DNA of 64,000 bases from DATCBF01 sp964401995 (GTDB lineage: Bacteria > Actinomycetota > Thermoleophilia > Solirubrobacterales > 70-9): positions 124,001 to 188,000 of the forward strand of contig CAYOAP010000003.1 in assembly GCA_964401995.1 (NCBI GenBank). Direction: 5' to 3'. The notes under the pieces are model-generated. The model worked only from the letters and a program-made list of their open reading frames with translations. It had not been told where the DNA came from and did not search any database. A program made the position numbers and the translations under genes. How positions within the stretch are numbered: position 1 is the stretch's first letter; each line of letters opens with the position of its first letter. Below are positions 20,154-27,934 of this stretch, piece after piece.

Positions 20154-20623
20154 CAGCCGCTCTCGAATCGGAAGGCGGTATCGCCGATTTTGACCACGTC
20201 GCCGTCGATCAGGTCGGCCTCGCCCTTGAGCGTGGCGTCGTTGAGCAGGGTGCCATTGGTCGATCTCATGTCCTCGACGAAATAGTGGCCGTCACGGGAG
20301 AAGATCCTGGCGTGCAAGCCGGAGGCGTAGCGATCCTCGATCTGCACGTCGGACTCCTTCGAGCGGCCGATCGAGAGGCCGCCGATCAGGTCGAAGCGCT
20401 CGCCCGCCTGCAGGCCGCCGCCGCGCTCGACCACCAGCCAGGCGTCGGCGTCACGCAGGCCCTCGCCGAAGGACGGCACCGGGTGGAATCCGGTCCCGTC
20501 GGGAGCGGGGGCCACCGTCCCCCGCAGGTCCTTCATCGCGCTGCGGGCGATGAAGAGCACGAAGAGGAAAAGCACGGCCAAAAAGCCGAACTTGAGGGCT
20601 ACTGAGACGGGGTCATAGGCCAT
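20153..20623 (-). CDS. fhaB: FHA-domain protein FhaB-like, membrane-anchored
   Basis: The product is 156 aa. An N-terminal TM helix (about 9-27) is followed by an FHA domain (about 70-156) with SIGRSKESDVQI, YASGLHARIF and VEDMRSTNGTLLND, the phosphothreonine-binding loops (R, S, N). FhaB (FipA) ties PknB signalling to the division and elongation machinery in mycobacteria. The gene sits directly upstream of the phosphatase and RodA genes in the operon. Confidence 0.9.
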   Translation of the reverse strand: MAYDPVSVALKFGFLAVLFLFVLFIARSAMKDLRGTVAPAPDGTGFHPVPSFGEGLRDADAWLVVERGGGLQAGERFDLIGGLSIGRSKESDVQIEDRYASGLHARIFSRDGHYFVEDMRSTNGTLLNDATLKGEADLIDGDVVKIGDTAFRFESG

Positions 20624-20652
20624 AGAGGCAGCACACTACGGCTGGGGGCAGA

Positions 20653-21429
20653 TCACTGCTCTATGTCGAAGAGGAAGGTCGTGGTTCCGATCGTGACCTC
20701 GTCGCCGGGACTGAGCCGGGTCGAGGCCACGCGGCGGCCGTTGACCTTGACCCCGTTGGTCGAGCCGAGGTCGCCGATCGTCCAGTCGCCGGACTCGCCG
20801 CGGCGCAGCTCGGCGTGGCGGCGGGAGACGTTGGGGTCGCGCAGCACGCACTCGGCGGACTTCGAGCGGCCGATCGTCGCCCGCGGCCCGTCGAGCACGT
20901 AGCGGCGGTCGTCGAGCGAGACGACGGCGCGGGTGGCGACCAGGGCGCCGGCCCGCTGCTGGTGGCTTTTGGCCGGCTCGGGGTCGCGCTCTTTGACCGC
21001 GGTGTAGACCATCGTGTGGCCCTCCTCCCCCTGGCGCGGGCTCTCGCCCTCGTGGGCGGGTGGCTTGACCAGGCGGGTCTGGATCCCAAACTCGCCGAGC
21101 CGCAGGCGCTCGTCGGTCTTGAACTCGACCGCGGGCCGGGTCAGCAAGTCGTAGCTGCGGCGGCGGGCGTGCTCCAGCAGGTAGCCGGACAGCTCCTGCT
21201 CCAGCGAGCGCTCGTAGCCCTCCAGCTTGACCCGGTCCTGCTTGGAGAGGTAGACGGTGTACTCGTTCGGCACGTAGACGCGGGCGACCGACGCCGTCTT
21301 GTTGGCATCCATCTCCTTGGCCAGCTTGCGGGCCAGCTCGACCGGCTGCACCTCGGACTTGAAGGCGCGGCTGAAGACTCCCTCGACAAGGCCTTCGATA
21401 CGAGACTCGAGGTTGCGTAGAACGCTGAT
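20653..21429 (-). CDS. fhaA: FhaA-type protein (DUF3662 + FHA), apparent ATC start
   Basis: The product is 258 aa if translation starts at ATC 21429. The N-terminal DUF3662-like region runs ISVLRNLESRIEGLVEGVFS... then VQPVELARKLAKEMD. The C-terminal FHA domain (about 165-258) has TIGRSKSAECVLRD, VSRRHAELR and DLGSTNGVKVNG. No ATG, GTG or TTG exists in frame between the kinase stop and the conserved start. AAAGGAG (21444-21438) lies 8 nt before ATC. The first conventional start, GTG at 21351, would remove 26 conserved residues. FhaA binds phosphorylated MviN and slows peptidoglycan synthesis in mycobacteria. Confidence 0.85.
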   Translation of the reverse strand: MSVLRNLESRIEGLVEGVFSRAFKSEVQPVELARKLAKEMDANKTASVARVYVPNEYTVYLSKQDRVKLEGYERSLEQELSGYLLEHARRRSYDLLTRPAVEFKTDERLRLGEFGIQTRLVKPPAHEGESPRQGEEGHTMVYTAVKERDPEPAKSHQQRAGALVATRAVVSLDDRRYVLDGPRATIGRSKSAECVLRDPNVSRRHAELRRGESGDWTIGDLGSTNGVKVNGRRVASTRLSPGDEVTIGTTTFLFDIEQ

Positions 21430-21491
21430 TTCAGTGGCTCCTTTGAGTGGGCGGCGGCGGCAGGTTGCGGCCCGCGGTACCGGGGGAAATC

Positions 21492-22406
21492 CTACGGGAG
21501 CAGCACTCCGTGGCCGACCGCGAGCCAGACGCCGACCGCGATCGCGGCGGCGATCACGCCGAGGCGGACCGCAACCGGGCGGGCATCGTGTTGGGGATGC
21601 TCGGCGAGATCGTCAAGCGAGTCCTCGATCGCGGTGCCCAGGTCCTCAAGCCCGGGGCGGCGGCCGGGACGGGGGCTGAGGCAGCCGTCGACCGCGTCGG
21701 TCAGCTCGCGCGGCAGGTCGGGGCGCAGGCGGCGCAGCGACTTCGAACGGGCGCCGATCGCGCGGGCTGTCGCCGCCGGGGTCGAGCGGCGGCAGGGGTT
21801 CTCGCCGCTCCAGCACTCATAGAGGGTCAGGGCCAGCGAGTAGACGTCGGCCTCGGGGCCAGCGGGCCGGCCTTCGGCCTGCTCGGGAGACATATAGGCG
21901 AGGGTGCCGACGACGTCGCCAGGCGCGGTCAGCGAGGCGCCGTCGTTGAGGCGGGCGATCCCAAAGTCCATCAGCTTCGCCCGCGGTTCCCCCTCAGTCA
22001 CCTGCACGTTCTGGGGCTTGATGTCGCGGTGGACGACCCCGCGCGAATGGGCGTGGTCGAGCGCCTCGCAGAGGTCGGCGCCGATCTCGCCGATCTCGCG
22101 GTCGCTGAGCTCGCCGTCGCCAGAGAGGGTGGAAAGGGTGGAGCCGTCGACCAGCTCGGTGACGAGCAGGGCGTTGCCGTCCTCCTCCCCCATCTCATAG
22201 AGAGTGACGATCCCGGGGTGGTTGAGGCGGGCCGCGGCCTGGGCCTCGCGCAGCACCCGTTTGCCGGCGCTGCCGCCGGAGTCGATCGCCTTGACCGCGA
22301 CCGGGCGCTCCAGCCGGCCGTCCCAAGCCTCATAGACAGTGCCGAACCCGCCGCTGCCAATTCGGCGCTCGATCAGGAAGCGATTGAGGACCAGAGAGCC
22401 GACCAA
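21492..22406 (-). CDS. Ser/Thr protein kinase, single C-terminal membrane helix
   Basis: The product is 304 aa from TTG 22406, which follows GAAGGA at suitable spacing; the longer frame upstream is not kinase sequence. Kinase motifs: GSGGFGTVYEA, VAVKAID (Lys), HRDIKPQN, DFGIAR, SPEQ. The kinase domain ends near residue 265, and a hydrophobic segment (about 282-300) ends the protein with almost nothing outside, so it lacks a sensor domain. It heads the minus-strand cluster of fhaA, fhaB, pstP, rodA, pbpA, pknB and ddl. Probably a PknA-like partner of the PASTA kinase. Confidence 0.9.
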   Translation of the reverse strand: MVGSLVLNRFLIERRIGSGGFGTVYEAWDGRLERPVAVKAIDSGGSAGKRVLREAQAAARLNHPGIVTLYEMGEEDGNALLVTELVDGSTLSTLSGDGELSDREIGEIGADLCEALDHAHSRGVVHRDIKPQNVQVTEGEPRAKLMDFGIARLNDGASLTAPGDVVGTLAYMSPEQAEGRPAGPEADVYSLALTLYECWSGENPCRRSTPAATARAIGARSKSLRRLRPDLPRELTDAVDGCLSPRPGRRPGLEDLGTAIEDSLDDLAEHPQHDARPVAVRLGVIAAAIAVGVWLAVGHGVLLP

Positions 22407-22483
22407 AGCTCTATGTCCTTCGCCGTGACAGCGGTCTCTCCTGCGCTCACGGTTTTGCAAAAACGCAAGCTTTGCTGCGGGTC

Positions 22484-22514
22484 TTGACTCGGCGACCCCA
22501 TAAACGTTCATACT
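22484..22514 (+). promoter_or_regulatory. Candidate promoter for the 22549 gene
   Basis: TTGACT (22484-22489) is followed by TTCATACTT (22507-22515), giving CATACT as a -10 with 19-bp spacing or TTCATA with 17. It lies in the 142-bp divergent gap between the kinase gene and the plus-strand gene. A GAGAGGGA ribosome site and TTG start follow. Confidence 0.35.
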
Positions 22515-22548
22515 TCCCCGCCAGTCAAAGAGCTTTAGAGAGGGATTC

Positions 22549-23595
22549 TTGGCAGACACCCCAGCACCCCGACCGGGACGCAGGCCCCGCAGGCCCACCC
22601 GCCCGGAACGGCAACAGATCCTCCTGCGACGCGGCCTCGCCCTGGGCGCCGGGCTCGTCGTTGTGATCCTGCTCGTGCTCGGAGTCAAGGGCTGCCTCGA
22701 CGCGCGCGCCAACCGCGCGCTCAGCGACTACGCGCGCAACGTCACCCAGATCGTCGACGAGACCCAGCAGACAAGCAAGGCCTTCTTCGGCAAGCTGGCC
22801 GAACCGGGCAGCCTCTCGGTCACCGAGTTCGTCGCCGAGGTCAACGCCGACCGCAGCGCGATGGACAACTACGCGACCCGCGTCGACAGCCTCAGCGCTC
22901 CCGGCGATATGGGCCGGGCGCAGAGCTCGCTGGAGCTGGTCTACGAGCTGCGCAGCAGCGCGATGAACGAAATCGCCAACAAGATGAGCACAGCGCTGGG
23001 CGATGTCGGATCGGCGAAGGCGATGACGAGCATCGCCCAGCAGATGCAGAAGCTGCTGGCGGCGGATGTGGTTTACGCGGCGGTGACCAAACCGGAAATC
23101 GACGGCGTCCTCGAAGCCAACGGGATCGAAGGCAGCGACGTCCCCAAGAGCGTCTTCCTGCCCGAAGGGACCAAGTGGCTCGAAGAAAGCGCGGTCAGCG
23201 CAGCGCTCGGCTCGGTCAGCGGGTCAGCCGGCGGCGAAGCGACGACCCCCGGCGTCCACGGGCTGGGGCTGGCCGGGACCAGCGTCAACGGCACCGAACT
23301 GACGGCGGAAACGACGACCGCGGTCTCGGGTGAAGAAACGGCCGAAGTCGAAGTGATTGTCCAGAACCAGGGCGAATCGACCGAGAACGGGATCACGGTC
23401 TCGGTCACCGTCGACGGCGGCAACACGCTGCAGGGGACGATCAGCTCGATCGCGGCCGGTGAAACGGAAACGGTCGGAATCCCGCTGACGCCGACGCCGA
23501 AAGGGCAGGTGACGCTCGAAGTCGACGTCCAGACGGTTCCCGGCGAGCAGGTCTCCAGCAACAACAAAGCCAGCTACACGGTCGAATTCGAATAG
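22549..23595 (+). CDS. Membrane-anchored protein with CARDB-like C-terminal domain
   Basis: The product is 348 aa. The cytoplasmic start is Pro/Arg-rich, then a TM helix (about 28-48). A helical extracellular region follows (about 55-215, many Gln/Asp/Ser). A beta-sandwich domain at about 255-348 (EVEVIVQNQGESTENGITVS, ending GEQVSSNNKASYTVEF) resembles the CARDB adhesion-like fold. TTG start with GAGAGGGA upstream. Its position opposite the kinase cluster hints at an envelope role. No catalytic motif seen; specific function unknown. Confidence 0.75.
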   Translation: MADTPAPRPGRRPRRPTRPERQQILLRRGLALGAGLVVVILLVLGVKGCLDARANRALSDYARNVTQIVDETQQTSKAFFGKLAEPGSLSVTEFVAEVNADRSAMDNYATRVDSLSAPGDMGRAQSSLELVYELRSSAMNEIANKMSTALGDVGSAKAMTSIAQQMQKLLAADVVYAAVTKPEIDGVLEANGIEGSDVPKSVFLPEGTKWLEESAVSAALGSVSGSAGGEATTPGVHGLGLAGTSVNGTELTAETTTAVSGEETAEVEVIVQNQGESTENGITVSVTVDGGNTLQGTISSIAAGETETVGIPLTPTPKGQVTLEVDVQTVPGEQVSSNNKASYTVEFE

Positions 23596-23604
23596 GCAGC
23601 CGGC

Positions 23605-24441
23605 GTGAAGATCGCCTACCTGGGACCGGCCGGAACCTTCACCGAGGACGCCCTGGGGGAGGCGCTTGCCGCCGGCGAGCCGTTCGAGCCGCTGCGGACG
23701 CCGACGATCCACGAGGCGATCCTGGCCGTCGACAGCGGTGAGGCCGAGCGCGCCCTGGTCCCCTTCGAGAACTCGATCGAGGGCTCGGTGCGGAGCACCC
23801 TCGACGCGCTTGCCTTCGACGCCAAGGCGGTGACGATCGTCGGCGAGCACGACTTCGCGGTGCGGGCCCACCTGATCGCCCGCGAGGCATGCGAGCTGAG
23901 CGAGATCGAGGCGGTCCTCTCCCACCCCCAGCCGCTCGCCCAGTGCGCCCGCTTCCTGCGCGAGAACCTGCCCGAGGTCGAACGCCGCAGCGTCAGCAGC
24001 ACCGCCGCGGCGGTGCGGATGGTCGGTGAGTCGCAGCGGCCCTGGGCGGCGATCGGCGCCCGCTCGGCGGCGGAGATGTACGGCTGCACGATCCTGCGCG
24101 AAGGGATCGAGGACGAAGCCGACAACGTCACCCGCTTCGTCTGGATCGCCCCCGAGGGCACCGAGGCGGTCGGCGAGGGTGCTTGGAAGACGTCGCTGGT
24201 CTTCTCCGAGCTGGGCGAGGACCACCCCGGCGCGCTTGTCGACGCCCTGCGCGAGTTCTCCGATCGCTCGGTCAATCTTTCCCGAATCGAGTCGCGCCCC
24301 CTGCGCCGGGGCTTGGGGAGATACATGTTCTTCTGCGACCTCGAAGGCGCCGGCGACGACCCCGCCGTGGCCGAGGCGATCGCCGCCCTGCGCACAAAGG
24401 CCGATTCGGTCCGGGTGTTAGGCAGCTACCCAGTCCCCTGA
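23605..24441 (+). CDS. pheA: Prephenate dehydratase
   Basis: The product is 278 aa. The PDT domain starts YLGPAGTFTEDALGEAL and has PFENSIEGSVRSTLDAL and SSTAAAVRMV. A C-terminal ACT domain (about 190-275) has TSLVFSELGEDHPGALVDAL and SRIESRPLRRGLGRYMFFCD, containing the ESRP motif for phenylalanine feedback. It makes phenylpyruvate from prephenate. GTG start, 9 bp after the preceding gene. Monofunctional, without a chorismate mutase domain, as in most actinobacteria. Confidence 0.94.
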   Translation: MKIAYLGPAGTFTEDALGEALAAGEPFEPLRTPTIHEAILAVDSGEAERALVPFENSIEGSVRSTLDALAFDAKAVTIVGEHDFAVRAHLIAREACELSEIEAVLSHPQPLAQCARFLRENLPEVERRSVSSTAAAVRMVGESQRPWAAIGARSAAEMYGCTILREGIEDEADNVTRFVWIAPEGTEAVGEGAWKTSLVFSELGEDHPGALVDALREFSDRSVNLSRIESRPLRRGLGRYMFFCDLEGAGDDPAVAEAIAALRTKADSVRVLGSYPVP

Positions 24442-24463
24442 GCTGCGTACAATCGCCTTTCAA

Positions 24464-24970
24464 ATGGCACGTGTCCTGGTTCTAAACGCAACGTATGAAC
24501 CAATCAACGTTTGCACGCTGAGACGCGCCGCCGTGCTCCTGCTCAAGGAGAAGGCCGAGCTTTTGGAGCGACGCGAAGGCGCGATCCACTCGGAGCGGAT
24601 GACGATGGATCGGCCCGACGTGATCCGCCTCGTCAACTACGTGAAAATCCCCCGCGGCGCCCACCGTCGCCGCATCACCCGCCGCGCCGTCCTCGCTCGC
24701 GACCTCTGGACCTGCCAGTACTGCGGCTCGCGCAAGCCGGGCCTGACCGTCGACCACGTCATTCCCCGCAGCCGCGGTGGCAAATCGGTCTGGGAGAACA
24801 TCGTCGCCGCCTGCGCAACCTGCAACCGCCGCAAGGGCAACCGGCTGCCGCGGGAGATCCAGATGCACCCGAAGAACAGCCCCAAGCCGCCTGGGCCGAC
24901 GGTGTTCGTGCGGGTGGCTAGTCCTCGGATTCCCGCCGCGTGGCAGCAGTACTTACCGGCTGCCGCTTAA
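24464..24970 (+). CDS. HNH endonuclease
   Basis: The product is 168 aa. An N-terminal part (VLVLNATYEPINVCTLRRAA) is followed by an HNH zinc-finger domain at about 80-145: CQYC, LTVDHVIPRSRGG, WENIVAACATCNRRKG. The two CxxC pairs and the His-Asn-Asn residues are complete. This is the common stand-alone actinobacterial/cyanobacterial HNH family; the biological target is not known. It converges on gyrA, with a structured repeat region between. Confidence 0.88.
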   Translation: MARVLVLNATYEPINVCTLRRAAVLLLKEKAELLERREGAIHSERMTMDRPDVIRLVNYVKIPRGAHRRRITRRAVLARDLWTCQYCGSRKPGLTVDHVIPRSRGGKSVWENIVAACATCNRRKGNRLPREIQMHPKNSPKPPGPTVFVRVASPRIPAAWQQYLPAAA

Positions 24971-24987
24971 AAACTGCGGGTTGTGGG

Positions 24988-25118
24988 GGAGCGGTGGGGC
25001 CAACTCCACTGGAGGCGGCACCGGCATAGCCGGTGCAAACCAGACGGCGCCTAACGGCGCCGAAACCATCACTCCGCGGTGCCGGGGGAGCCTCCTGCGG
25101 AGCAGGCCCCACCGCTCC
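24988..25118 (+). repeat. Structured multi-hairpin repeat, copy 1
   Basis: An outer 14-bp stem (24988-25001 with 25105-25118) encloses several stems. The first is a small CTCC/GGAG hairpin. P1 is GCACCGGCATAGCCGGTGC (25018-25036), followed by an 8-nt linker. P2 is a 7-bp stem with TAAC loop (25045-25062). A third stem is CTCCGC (25072-25077) with GCGGAG (25097-25102). Total length is 131 nt. The same layout recurs in reverse orientation at 25277-25405. It lies in the 417-bp gap between the HNH and gyrA genes, which holds no convincing gene. Confidence 0.75.
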
Positions 25119-25276
25119 TGCCATCGGCTCGGAAGTTCTAAGCAGCGAACCGTCCTGAGGAAGCTTCCGCGGGACGGGAGCGTCGTGGCCCACTCGCACA
25201 CGTCGCGCTTGTCGAGAGCTTCGTCGCTCGATGGCGTGGTGAGGTCCGGCAGCTGAAAGCTCGGGGCGGCTTCGTT

Positions 25277-25405
25277 GGCGGGGGCGAGGGGTAGGTCCAC
25301 TGAGCCTCAACAGCTCGCTGCGTATATCCGCCGCCGCCAGGCGGCGTCTTGGTTGCACCGGCTATGCCGGTGCTAGGCGAAGGGGACCTACCCCTCGCCC
25401 CCGCC
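25277..25405 (-). repeat. Structured multi-hairpin repeat, copy 2, reaching into the gyrA 3' end
   Basis: A perfect 22-bp outer stem (25384-25405 with 25277-25298) encloses, on the minus strand, P1 with the same 19-nt palindrome (25373-25355). An 8-nt linker follows, then P2 as a 6-bp stem with 3-nt loop (25346-25332), and a weaker GAGC/GCTC stem. Length is 129 nt versus 131 in copy 1. P1 and linker length are conserved while outer stem sequences differ but each still pairs, as expected of a selected RNA or DNA structure. The outer arm contains the last codons and stop of gyrA. Confidence 0.75.
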
Positions 25406-27910
25406 CTCAGAAACCTCGGGCAGTTCCTCGGCCGACTCCCCCTCATCCGTCGGCGCCGGGCTCTCGCCTGAGTCCACGACCAAGGCCACGGCGCTGACCT
25501 GATCGTCGTCCTTGATGTTCATCACCTTCACCCCCTGGGTCGAGCGGCCCATCTCGGAGATGCCGCTGACCGAGGTGCGCTGGACCATGCCGTTCTGGGA
25601 GATGAAGAGCAGCTCCTGGTGCTGGCCGACGATCAGGGCGCCGGCCAGGCCGCCCTTTTTCTCGGTCAGTTTCGCGGTCAGCACGCCTTTGGTCCCACGG
25701 CCCTTGATCGGGTAGTCGGAGACCGGGGTGCGCTTGCCGTAGCCGTTCTCGGTGACGACGAAGAGCTCGGTGTCGTTGCGGGCTATGTCCATCGCCAGCA
25801 CCCGGTTGTCTTTGCCGGCGACGTTCATGCCTTTGATGCCGCTGGTGTCGCGGCCCATCGACCGCACCAGCTCCTCGGAGAAGCGCGAGGCGTGGCCGGA
25901 GTGGGAGACCATGAGGATGTCGTCTTCGCCCGAGGTCAGCCTGACCTGGACCAGCTCGTCGCCGTCGCGGACCTTGATCGCGATGATCCCGTCGGCGCGG
26001 ATCGGCGTGTTGTAGGCGAGGAACTCGGTCTTCTTGATCAGCCCCTTGGCGGTGGCGAAGGCGAGGTAGCGGTTCTCCTTGAAGTCCCGGGTCGGGATCA
26101 CCGCCATTACCCGCTCGCCTTCGCGCAGCGGCAGCAGGTTGTTGAGCGAGCTGCCTTTGGCGGTGCGCGAGCCCTCCGGCAGCTCGTAGACCTTGAGCCG
26201 GTAGACCTTGCCGCGGTTGGTGAAGAAGAGCAGGTAGTCGTGGGTTGAGCAGATGTGGAGGTGGGCGATGTAGTCGTCGTCTTTGAGGTTCATCCCCATC
26301 ACGCCGACGCCGCCCCGATGCTGCTGGCGGTAGGTCGCCAGCGGCAGCCGCTTGACGTAGCCCGATTTGGTCAGCGAGATCACCATCTGCTGGTCGGCGA
26401 TCATGTCCTCGATCCCGACGTCGCCCTCGAAGTGGGCCAGTTCGGTGCGGCGCTCGTCGCCGTAGGACTCGACGATTTCGGCCAGCTCCTCCTTGACGAT
26501 CGCCATCACTTTGGCCTCATCGCCGAGGATCGCCCGCAACTCGCCGATCCGCTCCATCAGGTCGGCGTGCTCGGCCCGGACCTTGTCGGCCTCGAGCGCG
26601 GTCAGGCGCTGCAAACGCATGTCGAGGATCGCCTGCGCCTGCTCGCGGGAGAGGTCGAACTGGGAGATCAGCCCGTCGCGGGCGGCATCGGGGTCGGTCG
26701 AGGCCCGGATCAGTTTGATCACGGCGTCGAGGTTGTCGAGCGCGACCAGCAGCCCCTCGAGGATGTGGGCGCGCGCCTCGGCCCGGCGCAGTTCGTACTG
26801 GGTGCGGCGGGTGACGACCTCGCGCTGGTGGTTGACGTAATGGAGGATCAGCTCGCGCAGGCTCAGCGTCTTCGGCACCCCGTCGACCAGCGCCACCATG
26901 TTGGCGCCGAAGGTCGTCTGCATCGAGGTTTTCTTGTAGAGGTTGTTGAGCACGACCTTGGCCGGCGGCCCGCCGCGCTTGAGCTCGATCACCAGGCGCA
27001 TGCCGGAGCGGTCCGACTCGTCGCGCAGGTCGGAGATCCCCTCCAGTTTTTTGTCGCGGACGAGGTCGGCGATCTTGGTCACGAGGCCGCCGTCGCCGAG
27101 CTTCTTGACCGTGAACGGCAGCTCGGTGACGACGATCGCCTCCTTGCCCCCCTTCAACGGCTCGACGTGGGCGCGGGCGCGGACCTTGATGCTGCCGCGG
27201 CCGGAGGCGTAGGCGTCGCGGATCCCCTCGCGGCTCATGATCCCGCCGCCGGGGAAGTCCGGGCCCTTGATGTGCTCCATCAGCCCGGCCATGTCGATCT
27301 CCGGGTCGTCGATGAAAGCGGCCACCGCGCCGGCAACCTCGCGCAGGTTGTGGGGCGGGATGTTGGTCGCCATCCCGACCGCGATCCCGGAGGTGCCGTT
27401 GACCAGCAGGTTCGGGAAGCGCGCCGGCAGCACCAGCGGCTCCTGGGTCGATTCGTCGTAGTTGGGGCCGAAGTCGACGGTGTCGGCGTCGATGTCGCGC
27501 AGCAGCTCGGTGGAGAGCCGGGTCAGCCGCGCCTCGGTGTACCTCATCGCAGCTGCCGGGTCGTCGTCGATCGAGCCGAAGTTGCCCTGGCCGTCGACCA
27601 GCAGGTAGCGCAGGGAGAAGTCCTGCGCCATCCGCACCAGGGTGTCGTAGATCGCTGAGTCGCCGTGAGGGTGGTACTTGCCCATCACCTCGCCGACGAT
27701 GAAGGCGCACTTGCGGTAGGAGCGGGTCGGCTGCAAGCCGACGTCGTGCATCGCGTAGAGCACCCGGCGGTGGACCGGCTTCAGCCCGTCGCGCACATCC
27801 GGCAGCGCCCGGCCGACGATCACGCTCATCGCGTAATCGAGATAGGAGGAGCGCATCTCCTTCTCGAGCTCGCGCTCTTCGATCCGCCCGGTCAAAACGT
27901 CAAGCGCCAT
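25388..27910 (-). CDS. gyrA: DNA gyrase subunit A
   Basis: The product is 840 aa. The catalytic tyrosine is Tyr124 (AAMRYTEARLT). The quinolone-resistance region HPHGDSAIYD has Ser85 and Asp89 at the positions equivalent to E. coli S83/D87, i.e. the sensitive form. The C-terminal beta-pinwheel is complete with a gyrase box-like QHRGGVG. The C-terminus is acidic, ending GEGGG-type codons that overlap an inverted repeat. It follows gyrB by 24 bp in the same operon. Introduces negative supercoils with GyrB. Confidence 0.97.
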   Translation of the reverse strand: MALDVLTGRIEERELEKEMRSSYLDYAMSVIVGRALPDVRDGLKPVHRRVLYAMHDVGLQPTRSYRKCAFIVGEVMGKYHPHGDSAIYDTLVRMAQDFSLRYLLVDGQGNFGSIDDDPAAAMRYTEARLTRLSTELLRDIDADTVDFGPNYDESTQEPLVLPARFPNLLVNGTSGIAVGMATNIPPHNLREVAGAVAAFIDDPEIDMAGLMEHIKGPDFPGGGIMSREGIRDAYASGRGSIKVRARAHVEPLKGGKEAIVVTELPFTVKKLGDGGLVTKIADLVRDKKLEGISDLRDESDRSGMRLVIELKRGGPPAKVVLNNLYKKTSMQTTFGANMVALVDGVPKTLSLRELILHYVNHQREVVTRRTQYELRRAEARAHILEGLLVALDNLDAVIKLIRASTDPDAARDGLISQFDLSREQAQAILDMRLQRLTALEADKVRAEHADLMERIGELRAILGDEAKVMAIVKEELAEIVESYGDERRTELAHFEGDVGIEDMIADQQMVISLTKSGYVKRLPLATYRQQHRGGVGVMGMNLKDDDYIAHLHICSTHDYLLFFTNRGKVYRLKVYELPEGSRTAKGSSLNNLLPLREGERVMAVIPTRDFKENRYLAFATAKGLIKKTEFLAYNTPIRADGIIAIKVRDGDELVQVRLTSGEDDILMVSHSGHASRFSEELVRSMGRDTSGIKGMNVAGKDNRVLAMDIARNDTELFVVTENGYGKRTPVSDYPIKGRGTKGVLTAKLTEKKGGLAGALIVGQHQELLFISQNGMVQRTSVSGISEMGRSTQGVKVMNIKDDDQVSAVALVVDSGESPAPTDEGESAEELPEVSEGGGEG

Positions 27911-27934
27911 TAGCTCTTCTCCATTCGGGTCGGC

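Noticed and set aside
24777..25358. Several short open frames between the HNH gene and gyrA
   Set aside because: They cross the paired stems of the structured repeats, have no ribosome sites and no recognisable products; better explained as non-coding.
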